Below, in pieces: positions 1 to 6,034 of a stretch of 7,484 nt of DNA. The stretch covers positions 1-7,484 of the forward strand of contig PXPA01000002.1 of assembly GCA_003022255.1 (NCBI GenBank), written 5' to 3'. Under the pieces are notes generated by a model. That model saw only the letters and a list, made by a program, of their open reading frames with translations, searched no databases and was not told the DNA's origin. A program made the position numbers and the translations under genes. Every line of letters starts with the position of its first letter. The first letter of the stretch is position 1. This stretch comes from Parcubacteria group bacterium SW_6_46_9. Its GTDB lineage: Bacteria > Patescibacteriota > Minisyncoccia > Phycocordibacterales > SW-6-46-9.

Positions 1-155
1 GTAGCAGAAGCACTTGATGTAGCATCAGTTGTTGTTGCCGTATGGTCCGGAGTCGGCTGAGAGTTTCCATACTCCAGGTATCCGACCACACCAGCCAACA
101 CAATAACGCCAGCGATTAACGTGGTTGTGAGTGCTGTAGAAAATCCGCGGTGCAT
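1..155 (-). CDS. N-terminally anchored membrane or exported protein, partial (C-terminus beyond window)
   Basis: An open frame starts at an ATG (complement of 153-155) and runs off the left edge, giving 51 readable residues. The protein begins MHRGFSTALTTTLIAGVIVL: a short basic N-terminus, then one hydrophobic segment (about residues 7-26), then GYLEYGNSQPTP and a Thr/Ser/Ala-rich stretch. This is the pattern of an uncleaved signal anchor or a signal peptide followed by a low-complexity linker exposed outside the membrane. There is no lipobox cysteine in the visible part. Such short anchored proteins with variable outer domains are common in CPR genomes, but the functional domain lies outside the window, so no function can be given. 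It is the first gene of its unit: the next gene upstream ends at 519 and a candidate promoter lies at about 190-217. The frame and signal anchor are clear; the identity is unknown. Confidence 0.7.
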   Translation of the reverse strand, partial: MHRGFSTALTTTLIAGVIVLAGVVGYLEYGNSQPTPDHTATTTDATSSASA

Positions 156-189
156 ATGCAATAGCTTGTCTATGTATTTATTCAGTAGT

Positions 190-217
190 AAAGTAGCAGT
201 TTCACCATAATTGTCAA
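190..217 (-). promoter_or_regulatory. Candidate sigma70-type promoter for the truncated gene at 155-1
   Basis: On the minus strand a perfect -35 box TTGACA (complement of 212-217) is followed after 16 bases by TACTTT (complement of 190-195), a weak -10 box. The implied start lies about 30 bases before the ATG at 155. The -35 is convincing and the -10 is poor, so this remains a candidate. Confidence 0.35.
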
Positions 218-285
218 ACGTAAAGTATCGATCCGAAGAGTGCCGCGCTACAACGCTGGTTATCGCGACGGGTGCGTAATTATTA

Positions 286-350
286 AAGACAGTTGGCGGG
301 AAATGCTTAAACTGACGTGAGTGCCTCGCTTCTGAAATGAATCCGCCACG
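286..350 (+). repeat. Structured repeat, half copy D (left arm only)
   Basis: The stretch 288-334 matches the left arm of copy C (about 7216-7263). Both contain GGAAATGC, then CTGA, then GTGAG, then CGCTTCTG, with about 32 of 42 positions identical by eye. In copy C, CGCTTCTG pairs with a downstream CAGAAGCG. No such partner exists here, so D looks like a degenerate or truncated copy. An alternative small stem can form between TGGCGG (294-299) and CCGCCA (343-348). D lies directly before full copy A, just as half copy E lies before copy B. Confidence 0.55.
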
Positions 351-383
351 AAACTGCCCGATCTTTAACTTTCTGGTTATCAA

Positions 384-560
384 GCTTTTGCACTTCCTTA
401 GTAAAACCGGTTTACATCACAAACCCCGGACATGCTTTAACTGAGTGAGCCCAGCCGTACTTTTTATTACCTAAAGTTGCAGGAGAAGTACTGTGTATGG
501 AAAGCATATCACCTTCTGTTACTCTCGGGGTTGTAAATGAAAGTACGGCTGGGTGAACGC
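384..560 (+). repeat. Structured repeat, full copy A
   Basis: The left arm 386-450 matches 3271-3335 (copy B) over 65 aligned bases with about 11 differences and no gaps. GTGAG (445-449) is followed by a perfect 14-bp stem, 450-463 with 540-553, and then GTGAAC (553-558). A further nested hairpin lies between: AGAAG (484-488) with CTTCT (513-517), enclosing GTGTATG (493-499) paired to CATATCAC (505-512). In the left arm GGTTT (409-413) can pair with AAACC (421-425). At the base of the stem, G449 and T554 make a wobble and A448/G447 face G555/A556 as a tandem G-A pair. The right end lies inside the last codons of the DUF2207 gene (stop at 519-521). I do not recognise the family. Confidence 0.75.
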
Positions 561-2306
561 GGCAGCTCCGCCGCTGGTTCCCGAACTACCCGACGCCGCC
601 TGACTGTAATCTTGAGAAAACGAGTTCATATCGCTGGCAAAATCATCAGCTGCAAATGCACCGGCACTACCGCCGTAATACCAATCCGGTTCCGGCATAT
701 CCATATCAGCAAACTGCTTTGCCCACTTTTCTTCTACACCCAAAGCTATGGCATACGGTAGAAACCGCATGAACTCCTCCGGGTTTCGTTCTGGTGCGTT
801 ATGAAAGTCCAGCCGCTTTTCTTGGGTCATGGTTAAGAACTGCTTAAACCCTTCAAGCTTTTCTTGCAAAACTGCACCTTTTTTCGTCTTCTTTTTCATC
901 AATATTAACCAGAATACGGCAATAAACATCGCGACAATGACACTCACAAATCCAACTGCAGACAGGCTGTTACCAAAGATAAATGATAAAGCAAATAAGC
1001 CAACCAATACGATACCTAAAACACTCGTGGCCGTTGTATGCCTCTTTGCAAACCAGCCCCGGTCTTTCATTGCTTGTTTGGCGTCGGACTTGATGGATTT
1101 AATTGTTTTCTGGAACCGGCGTGATTGTTTCAGGTCAGACAGTCGAACGCTGTCTTTTGCTTCGATATCTGTTTGCCCGCGTTGGTTTTCGTCGACACCA
1201 CCAAACCAGCTTTGCCACCAGGATTGGTTATCTTTCGAGCTGCTTTCAACAGAAAATACTGCCTCGCCAAGATCTTGGTAGATGTCTTCGGCATCATCAA
1301 AATCCTTTTTCTGGTGTAAGACGTAATCATGATCACCGAAAAACCCTTCTGCTTTTTCGCGTTCTATCGCAATATATCCCTGCTGGGCAAGATAGATAAT
1401 ACCGGCGGTCACATCCTGGGTGTGTACTTTCTCATCAATCAGGGATCCAACAAGAATTGGCTTGAGACCTTCGGGTGGTTCGTACTGGGGGACAATCGTA
1501 CCTCTCCCAGCCGGATCTTTGCCCCACCGCCACCAAAGAAAGAATCCTAGTATCAGCACGACCAGCGGAAGCACTACAAAGGGATTAGCAGACAGGGGCC
1601 AGCCAACCCATGTTATCCAGCCTGGTTGCGTTACGAGCGAGTCAGGAAAGTTAACAACAACAGTTTTCGCTGACCCGGGCGTAAGCACTCGGTCGGTCTT
1701 CGCCTGAAAACGGGCCGGATCTTCGCTAATACTTGTAACTGCACACGAACTGGTGGACCCCGGCTCACCAACAAAACATCGTGTTTCTAGGTCTTCGGCG
1801 CTAACTGATTCTTGCTCCGGCAGCTGTACAGTCGTGCTGGCCGAACTGATTGGCACCTCCCATTGATCGCCAACAACATCCCAGTACAACTCAGCTCTAT
1901 CGGGAAAGAAATTTAGAGCTCCGCGAACTTCATAGGTAATTGTGTACGTATGCTTACCGGTGATTGTTTTGTCCGGATCACCGATTTTGATACGCTTATT
2001 TCCGTCTTCTCGTGATACTGAGTACTGCTCTGAACTACCATCACGCTGGACTGTACTGACGTCAATGAAAATGCGGCGGCTGCCAGTGTCGGTCGTAATA
2101 TCCCGGAAAATGCCGTGTTGCTCATTGCTAGCAAAATCGTATGTTATTTCTTCGGTTACTGTAAGGCTACTATCTTCTTCAATTTGTATATCCGTCTGAA
2201 AGTCAGTTATTTGTTCCTGACCGAAAGCCATCAACGGCGATAACAAAAGCAATCCGAAAAAACTGGCAACTAAAGCGACTGTTTTTATGTTCCGCAAATA
2301 ATCCAT
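519..2306 (-). CDS. DUF2207 family membrane protein
   Basis: This 595-residue protein matches the DUF2207 (PF09972) architecture. It has a signal peptide (hydrophobic residues about 8-27, likely cleaved after AFG at 29), then an outer beta-rich domain (about 30-235) with the typical TVTEEITYDF and HGIFRDI segments. Two cysteines (about 177 and 188) could form a disulfide. A membrane helix follows at about 240-259, then a cytosolic region with a winged-helix-like stretch DVTAGIIYLAQQGYIAI (about 298-314), two more membrane helices (about 428-446 and 450-470), and the family segment FMRFLPYAIALGVEEKWAKQF. The Gly/Ser/Ala-rich tail is usual for the family, but its last 11 or so codons come from repeat copy A. 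The ATG at 2306 is preferred because it gives a proper signal peptide. The in-frame codon at 2411 would add 35 polar residues and overlap the gene upstream by 74 bases. The role is unknown; an envelope function is inferred. Confidence 0.88.
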   Translation of the reverse strand: MDYLRNIKTVALVASFFGLLLLSPLMAFGQEQITDFQTDIQIEEDSSLTVTEEITYDFASNEQHGIFRDITTDTGSRRIFIDVSTVQRDGSSEQYSVSREDGNKRIKIGDPDKTITGKHTYTITYEVRGALNFFPDRAELYWDVVGDQWEVPISSASTTVQLPEQESVSAEDLETRCFVGEPGSTSSCAVTSISEDPARFQAKTDRVLTPGSAKTVVVNFPDSLVTQPGWITWVGWPLSANPFVVLPLVVLILGFFLWWRWGKDPAGRGTIVPQYEPPEGLKPILVGSLIDEKVHTQDVTAGIIYLAQQGYIAIEREKAEGFFGDHDYVLHQKKDFDDAEDIYQDLGEAVFSVESSSKDNQSWWQSWFGGVDENQRGQTDIEAKDSVRLSDLKQSRRFQKTIKSIKSDAKQAMKDRGWFAKRHTTATSVLGIVLVGLFALSFIFGNSLSAVGFVSVIVAMFIAVFWLILMKKKTKKGAVLQEKLEGFKQFLTMTQEKRLDFHNAPERNPEEFMRFLPYAIALGVEEKWAKQFADMDMPEPDWYYGGSAGAFAADDFASDMNSFSQDYSQAASGSSGTSGGAAAFTQPYFHLQPRE

Positions 2307-2337
2307 ATCGATATGTTTCTCGTAAATTTGATTAGAA

Positions 2338-2658
2338 TTACGCTGTTGACTCAAGAAATACCCCGTCTTCAAAACCGCCCCGGTCTTCTCGTTTGCGCTT
2401 TTGCATTTCATTAACTGCTTGTGTATCGAAATCGCATTCAGATATCAATGCCTGTATCACTTCCTGTACATCAGCAAGCTCTTCAATTAGCTTTTCGTCG
2501 TCAGCCCCAACCACCTCTCTTGCCTCTTCAAGCAATTTATCTCTGTGTGCGTTCTTAAAAGCCTTGCCTTCAAGTGTTCGCGTGTGAGATGTGTCTCCGT
2601 TCGCCGCTATTATCTCCGGTATCTTATCGCGGACCAACTTGTTGTGTTGCTTTGCCAT
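2338..2658 (-). CDS. MazG-like all-alpha NTP pyrophosphohydrolase (house-cleaning type)
   Basis: The protein has 106 residues, the usual size for the short single-domain members of the all-alpha NTP pyrophosphatase fold (COG4997-like, phosphoribosyl-ATP pyrophosphohydrolase-like). It opens with HNKLVRDKIPEII (residues 5-17), the family signature. The metal-binding acids are visible as LLEEAREV (E44, E45, E48) and EELADV (E60, D63). The C-terminal GGFEDGVFL also fits the family. The expected reaction is hydrolysis of a non-canonical or damaged NTP to NMP and pyrophosphate in the cytosol; the substrate cannot be read from the sequence. It starts 19 bases after the Nudix stop and ends 31 bases before the DUF2207 start, so the three are probably co-transcribed. 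Its length and lack of histidine-operon neighbours argue against HisE. Confidence 0.85.
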   Translation of the reverse strand: MAKQHNKLVRDKIPEIIAANGDTSHTRTLEGKAFKNAHRDKLLEEAREVVGADDEKLIEELADVQEVIQALISECDFDTQAVNEMQKRKREDRGGFEDGVFLESTA

Positions 2659-2677
2659 ACATTAGTGCGTTAACATC

Positions 2678-3157
2678 TTACCCCCACTTACTAACCTCGC
2701 CTTTGCGCTGTTTGTCGGCCATAACAATCTCATCATAAATTCCTGAGATGAGATCATAATCGGCCGCTTCATCAACCGTGACCCACGCAAACTCGCTCAT
2801 CTCGTCTTCATCCAAGGAAATATCACCACCAGCGTACTCAGCCATACAGGACACAATCAAGCTGGGTGCGCCGTCGTCATACACTGTAGACAAACTAGTT
2901 ACGTACTCAGTCTTTTCGATATCAACACCAACCTCCTCATCAACCTCACGCTCAAGCACTTTCTCCAACACGTTGTACCAGTAAATGTCAGTGTCCTTTT
3001 GTAAAGATGTATAGTCATCCGTTTCCAACTTACCACCCGGCACTGTCCACTTACCGGGAAACCGATCCTCGTCTTCAGATCGTTTCGCAATCAGATACTG
3101 ATCGTCCTGGTAGATAATTGCCGTGATTGTTACTTCATGTAGTACTTTGTTTTCCAT
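2678..3157 (-). CDS. Nudix hydrolase with an expanded Nudix box
   Basis: A 159-residue Nudix-fold protein: strand ITAIIYQDDQYLIAKRSED, then FPGKWTVPGGKLE (33-45), then REVDEEVGV (70-78). The catalytic helix keeps E71, E74 and E75, the metal ligands of the canonical Gx5Ex7REUxEExGU motif. The first half is altered: counting from G42, the first glutamate position is D48, and 21 residues instead of 7 separate it from R70, an insertion of about 14 residues (around DDYTSLQKDTDIYWYN). Catalysis is therefore likely retained, with a changed loop that may shape substrate choice. Nudix enzymes cleave nucleoside diphosphates linked to another group; the substrate here is unknown. It is the first gene of the unit with the MazG-like enzyme and the DUF2207 protein, which suggests nucleotide sanitation. 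The ATG at 3157 lies in CATATG with no Shine-Dalgarno sequence. Confidence 0.9.
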   Translation of the reverse strand: MENKVLHEVTITAIIYQDDQYLIAKRSEDEDRFPGKWTVPGGKLETDDYTSLQKDTDIYWYNVLEKVLEREVDEEVGVDIEKTEYVTSLSTVYDDGAPSLIVSCMAEYAGGDISLDEDEMSEFAWVTVDEAADYDLISGIYDEIVMADKQRKGEVSKWG

Positions 3158-3179
3158 ATGTTGAAAGATTTAAGATTTA

Positions 3180-3250
3180 CAGTTTATGATTCAAGATTTT
3201 TAACCAAGTGATCACCCAATTACTGGTAGGTTTTGGGCCAGAATTGGATA
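3180..3250 (+). repeat. Structured repeat, half copy E with short hairpin
   Basis: About 18 of 20 bases around 3200-3217 (TAACCAAGTGATCACCC) match the copy B left end (TAATCAAGTGAGCACCC). A stem follows: CCAATT-A-CTGG (3216-3226) pairs with CCAGAATTGG (3238-3247), ten base pairs with one bulged A. No GTGAAC right end follows, so this is a degenerate or minimal copy. Its GTGAT begins 122 bases before the GTGAG of copy B, close to the 128 bases between D and A. It sits 23 bases upstream of the Nudix start codon. Confidence 0.5.
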
Positions 3251-3268
3251 TCCCGACTTCAGCTTCCA

Positions 3269-3451
3269 ACTTTTGCACTTCCTTAGCTAAATCGGTTTAC
3301 ATCATAAATCTCGGACATGCCCTAATCAAGTGAGCACCCCTTTCTGGCAGGACTCCGCAACGGAAAATGCTGGTCTGTGATTTTCCGTGAGGACTGAGTG
3401 AAAATCGCGCTGGCGATTTGAACGTGCCTGCCAGAAAGCGGGTGTGAACGC
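3269..3451 (+). repeat. Structured repeat, full copy B
   Basis: The left arm 3271-3335 matches copy A. GTGAG (3330-3334) leads into a long stem: CACCC (3335-3339) pairs with GGGTG (3440-3444), C3439 is bulged, and the 12 bases 3340-3351 pair perfectly with 3427-3438. GTGAAC (3444-3449) closes the element. Inside are two hairpins: ACGGAAAAT (3360-3368) with ATTTTCCGT (3380-3388), and AAATCGC (3402-3408) with GCGATTT (3413-3419) around a GCTG loop. G3334-T3445 is a wobble, and A3333/G3332 face G3446/A3447 as a tandem G-A pair. In the left arm GGTTT (3294-3298) can pair with AAATC (3306-3310), with one wobble where copy A has a G-C pair. The right end stops 4-5 bases from the stop codon at 3455. 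Confidence 0.75.
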
Positions 3452-3454
3452 CTG

Positions 3455-3730
3455 CTAGCCGCGAAACGACCCAATATACAATCCGGTCGCCGCAAACATC
3501 ACCAAGCCAATACCAATCGTTCCGTAGACACCCACCGCCCTGATCAAAAGCTCGTACAACCCCCGGCCAACCAGAATACCGCCGACCGTAAATCCAACTA
3601 AGGTGATGATTGAGTGGTGGCCTAAAAATACCTGGCTGATGTGGTAGTCATACCCCTCTATCTCGTCAGCCTGCTCATCGCTTGATGGCTCAGGCTCTTT
3701 CCTGGTTTTAAACAGCCGAAACCGGAACAT
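3455..3730 (-). CDS. Small two-helix membrane protein, unrecognised
   Basis: A 91-residue protein. It has a basic N-terminus (MFRFRLFKTRK), an acidic linker (residues 12-26, rich in E, D and S) and two hydrophobic segments at about 41-63 and 66-87, ending GSFRG. The positive-inside pattern suggests both ends in the cytosol with a helical hairpin in the membrane. I recognise no family motif. It starts two bases after the lemA stop (TAACGATG), so translation is probably coupled to lemA and the two proteins may work together. This is not the TPM-domain or HtpX partner often found beside lemA. Codon use and frame look real, and no competing frame is better. Copy B of the structured repeat begins within five bases of its stop codon. 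Confidence 0.75.
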   Translation of the reverse strand: MFRFRLFKTRKEPEPSSDEQADEIEGYDYHISQVFLGHHSIITLVGFTVGGILVGRGLYELLIRAVGVYGTIGIGLVMFAATGLYIGSFRG

Positions 3731-3732
3731 CG

Positions 3733-4308
3733 TTAGTTATTGACGTCACTGAAATCAACATCAACATTCTCACGCGCTCCGGATTCTTCTTCCAGCTCAA
3801 AGTATTCCCACTTCTGAAAGCCAAACATATCGGCGATAATGCCTTCCGGAAACTGATCGACATCCGTGTTGTAATCGCGTACGTTGGCATTATAAAAACG
3901 CCGAGCTGCCTGGATTTTGTTTTCCGTATCCGCCAGCTCCTGCTGGAAGTCCTGGAAGTTCTGCGACGCTTTCAAATCCGGGTAGTCCTCGGCGACAGCA
4001 AACAGCGATTTCAGTGCTCCGGACAACATGTTTTCTGCTTCCTGCTGTTCTTCTATTGATCCCGCCTGCATTGCTTCTGTGCGGGCTTCCGTTACCTGCT
4101 GGAAGGTTTGTTTCTCATGCTCCATGTAGCCTTTGACTGCCTCCATCAAGTTCGGGATCAGGTCGTGCCGGCGTTTAAGCTGGACATCAATATCCGCCCA
4201 GGCTTCATCAATTTGGGCTTTCTGGGAAACGAAACTATTGTACTTAAAAATTCCGTATCCAACCACCAAAACAACAAAAGCTAGAATTATAATTAAAGCT
4301 GTAGACAT
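3733..4308 (-). CDS. lemA: LemA family protein
   Basis: A 191-residue protein with the whole LemA signature. It has an N-terminal membrane helix (residues about 4-21), then KYNSFV, then IDEAWADIDVQLKRRHDLIPNL (about 33-54, with the invariant RRxDLIPNL), VKGYMEHE (58-65), AEDYPDLKAS (106-115) and RRFYNANVRDYN (136-147). The family folds as a long helical bundle anchored by the N-terminal helix. Its biochemical role is unsettled, though it is commonly linked to envelope or membrane-protein homeostasis. The acidic C-terminal tail (about 171-191) is typical in being variable. A promoter candidate lies 30-58 bases upstream, and the 91-residue membrane protein gene follows after two bases. No Shine-Dalgarno sequence precedes the ATG. 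The assignment is very secure; the function is not. Confidence 0.95.
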   Translation of the reverse strand: MSTALIIILAFVVLVVGYGIFKYNSFVSQKAQIDEAWADIDVQLKRRHDLIPNLMEAVKGYMEHEKQTFQQVTEARTEAMQAGSIEEQQEAENMLSGALKSLFAVAEDYPDLKASQNFQDFQQELADTENKIQAARRFYNANVRDYNTDVDQFPEGIIADMFGFQKWEYFELEEESGARENVDVDFSDVNN

Positions 4309-4337
4309 AAAGTAGTAATTACTGATAACGTATGTAC

Positions 4338-4366
4338 AGTATACAATTATTTCTTGCGATAGTCTA
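4338..4366 (-). promoter_or_regulatory. Probable sigma70-type promoter of lemA
   Basis: On the minus strand TAGACT (complement of 4361-4366, four of six to TTGACA) is followed by a 17-base spacer and TATACT (complement of 4338-4343, five of six to TATAAT). The expected start would give a leader of about 20 bases before the lemA ATG at 4308. It lies in the 94-base gap after the stop of the PH-domain gene at 4403. This is the best promoter match in the window. Confidence 0.55.
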
Positions 4367-4402
4367 CGGTGAGCGTTTAACGGGATTATGCGGCGTCAAG
4401 TA

Positions 4403-4891
4403 TCAGAGACCTCCAAATGCTTTTCGTCCGTCTGATCGATTAATAATTTCGTCACGCAGTTGTTGGGCGGTATTTTTGGGAATACCCGGCAGTGTGCCTT
4501 CCGCTTTTGCTGAATCACTGTGACTACCGGCTGTCTGTATATGAACAACAGAAATTCCCAGCATCCGCGCAAGCAGGCTTCGCTCAATACCAATATTTTG
4601 CACGCGGTCGTACGGAATAGCGTCGTAACTTTTTGCTATTACCCCTTTCTCAATGACGATCTCCTCATCATCAAGCTGGTAACCAAATAAGTGAACCCAC
4701 AGTACTGGATACCCAATCGATACTAAACAGGCGATAATTCCAAACAAAGACACAAGCAGAAGCTGAGTATTGCTAATCGCGGAGGCAGCCACAACGACAG
4801 CTACGGCAGTAAGCACCACAAGCGCTACGCCAGCAAATAGCACTTGCCCGGCAAAGTGGTATACAATTGCCCATTTTGATAAACGTCGCAT
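4403..4891 (-). CDS. bPH2-domain (YdbS/DUF304-type) membrane protein, paralogue 1
   Basis: 162 residues: two membrane helices (about 14-38 and 44-64), then LWVHLFGYQLDDEEIVIEKG and one bacterial PH domain (about 70-150). The paralogue signature is present as GVIAKSYD (83-90), RVQNIGIERSLL (96-107), LGIS (111-114), IQTAG (118-122) and PGI (135-137). Length matches single-domain YdbS-like proteins (about 160 residues). Known relatives, ydbS and ydbT of Bacillus, belong to the sigma-W envelope-stress regulon and help resist some antimicrobial peptides; that function is not proven here. The gene stands apart from the other four, separated by 150 bases with a terminator, and lemA follows. Its stop is TGA, one sign that the standard code is in use. 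It departs from the others at YDRVQN where they have YSRIQN or FSRIQN. Confidence 0.88.
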   Translation of the reverse strand: MRRLSKWAIVYHFAGQVLFAGVALVVLTAVAVVVAASAISNTQLLLVSLFGIIACLVSIGYPVLWVHLFGYQLDDEEIVIEKGVIAKSYDAIPYDRVQNIGIERSLLARMLGISVVHIQTAGSHSDSAKAEGTLPGIPKNTAQQLRDEIINRSDGRKAFGGL

Positions 4892-4925
4892 ACAAAACTA
4901 TGAATTTTGTCACACTTTTATAATA
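4892..4925 (-). promoter_or_regulatory. Inverted repeat and -10-like box before bPH2 paralogue 1
   Basis: ACAAAA (4892-4897) and TTTTGT (4905-4910) form an inverted repeat that directly abuts the ATG at 4891. Just upstream on the minus strand is TATTAT (complement of 4920-4925), overlapping TATAAA. No good -35 box lies 16-18 bases further up. It could be an operator or a translation-masking hairpin next to a weak promoter, as expected if this gene has its own promoter after the terminator at 4978. Confidence 0.3.
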
Positions 4926-4973
4926 ACAGCTATCTATTACGAATTGCGAAATAGCTTACTGATTACGAATTAT

Positions 4974-5000
4974 AAAAGACTGCCTCTCGGCAGCCCTTAT
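4974..5000 (-). terminator. Intrinsic terminator after the four-gene bPH2 unit
   Basis: On the minus strand GGCTGCC, loop GAGA, and GGCAGTC form a stem (4978-4984 with 4989-4995) with one G-T wobble, followed by TTTTATAATT. The tail and wobble both favour the minus direction. It lies about 42 bases after the TGA at 5042, and it closely resembles the terminator at 7145-7170. Confidence 0.75.
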
Positions 5001-5041
5001 TTACAATCAAGCATCTCTTTTCTGGGGGGTTCGGTCAAAAA

Positions 5042-5521
5042 TCACAACCCACCACCGTCTTTTTGACGAGCCTGATTCATAATTTCTTCCCGTACTTGCT
5101 CAGCATTGCGCTTTTCGATTCCGGGAATATTACCTTCAACACGTCCATAGCTTGAATTACCTGCTGTTTGGATATTAATCGTCGAGATGCCCAGTACACG
5201 CTCAAGTAAACTACGCTCTATACCAACATTCTGAATGCGGCTGTAGGGAATCGAGTCGTAGCTTTTTGAAATGACCCCTTTTTCTACCCTGAACTCATCA
5301 TCTGCAATCTCATACCGATAAAACCGAACCCACAAAACCTGATACCCAACACTTAACGCCATGAAAAGAACCCCAAACATAATCAGCCAACTAACATAAT
5401 TAGAAATGTGTACTGACGGTTCTGCAGCTCCTAATAAAATCAAGCCAACAATGAGCATTAAGGAGCTCAAAACCGACCCGACAGCACGCGTAATAATCGC
5501 TTTATCAGATAATGTTTGCAT
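5042..5521 (-). CDS. bPH2-domain (YdbS/DUF304-type) membrane protein, paralogue 2
   Basis: 159 residues with two membrane helices (about 12-32 and 43-64) and one bPH2 domain (about 68-150). The signature is GVISKSYD (82-89), YSRIQNVGIERSLL (93-106), LGIST (110-114), IQTAG (117-121), GRVEG (126-130) and IPGI (132-135). In the domain it most resembles paralogue 5, sharing YEIAD, KSYDSIP, ERSLL and the GRxEG loop, which suggests a fairly recent duplication. It is last in the four-gene unit, 38 bases after paralogue 3, and is followed by a terminator. Its end (GGGL and a TGA stop) resembles that of paralogue 1 (FGGL, TGA). The ATG sits in CATATG with no Shine-Dalgarno sequence. The family function is poorly known; a membrane-stress role is inferred. 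Confidence 0.88.
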   Translation of the reverse strand: MQTLSDKAIITRAVGSVLSSLMLIVGLILLGAAEPSVHISNYVSWLIMFGVLFMALSVGYQVLWVRFYRYEIADDEFRVEKGVISKSYDSIPYSRIQNVGIERSLLERVLGISTINIQTAGNSSYGRVEGNIPGIEKRNAEQVREEIMNQARQKDGGGL

Positions 5522-5524
5522 ATG

Positions 5525-5552
5525 TAGTTAATTAAAACTTTTAATGTAACTA
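5525..5552. other. AT-rich hairpin between bPH2 paralogues 3 and 2
   Basis: TAGTTAATTAAAA and its near-complement TTTTAATGTAACTA lie back to back, 13 pairs apart from one extra base. They fill most of the 38-base gap. The stem is AT-rich and has no T-run, so it is more likely an mRNA processing or translation-control hairpin than a terminator. Confidence 0.35.
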
Positions 5553-5559
5553 ATCGACA

Positions 5560-6033
5560 CTAATTTTCCGAATCTCGCACACGCTCCATGATTTCTTCTC
5601 GTAATTTTTCTGCTGATTGTTTTGTAATTCCGGGAATTCTTCCTTCGGTAGAACCGTGTACAGAACTCCCTGCTGTTTGGATATCAACAGTTGTCAACCC
5701 CACCATTCGCTCTAGTAAGCCACGCTCCAGTCCAACATTCTGAATTCGTGAGTACGAGATTGCGTCATAGCTTTTATTGATCACACCATGTTCTATTGTT
5801 ATCTCATTTTCATCAAGCGTATAAGTAAACAAACGAACCCAAGCAATAGCATACCCTAAAATTAACCCAACCATCAAAAGAAAGATCAAAAAGAACCAGA
5901 GCGTTAAGTCTGCTTTCCCCGACTGAATTCGTAACCCACTCATAACAAAAATTACAAACAACACGAAAATTATCGAAGTGATGATACTGCCAGTAAAATT
6001 TGTAAAAATTGCTTTGTCCGGTAGTTTACGCAT
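5560..6033 (-). CDS. bPH2-domain (YdbS/DUF304-type) membrane protein, paralogue 3
   Basis: 157 residues: two membrane helices (about 14-32 and 43-64), then WVRLFTYTLDENEITIEHG and a bPH2 domain (about 70-150). Signature residues are GVINKSYD (83-90), YSRIQNVGLERGLL (94-107), LTTVDIQTAG (113-122) and IPGI (133-136), with AEKLREEIM (141-149) at the end. It differs from its siblings at SYDAISYSR, where the usual proline is a serine, and at VGLTT where others have LGIST. The start is one base after the stop of paralogue 4 (TAACATG), so the two are almost certainly translated from the same message. No Shine-Dalgarno sequence is visible, which fits translational coupling. It ends with TAG, before an AT-rich hairpin. 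Confidence 0.88.
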   Translation of the reverse strand: MRKLPDKAIFTNFTGSIITSIIFVLFVIFVMSGLRIQSGKADLTLWFFLIFLLMVGLILGYAIAWVRLFTYTLDENEITIEHGVINKSYDAISYSRIQNVGLERGLLERMVGLTTVDIQTAGSSVHGSTEGRIPGITKQSAEKLREEIMERVRDSEN

Positions 6034-6034
6034 G

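Noticed and set aside
829..1707. Plus-strand open frames of up to 150 codons
   Set aside because: They are antisense to the well-supported DUF2207 gene and have Ser/Thr/Arg/Pro-rich, motif-free products.
2307..2411. Upstream in-frame start adding 35 residues to the DUF2207 protein
   Set aside because: It would overlap the MazG-like gene by 74 bases and place a polar segment before a clear signal peptide; the ATG at 2306 is better.
2338..2658. MazG-like gene as the histidine-pathway enzyme HisE
   Set aside because: The KLVRDKIPEII start and GGF end fit the house-cleaning family, and no histidine gene is nearby.
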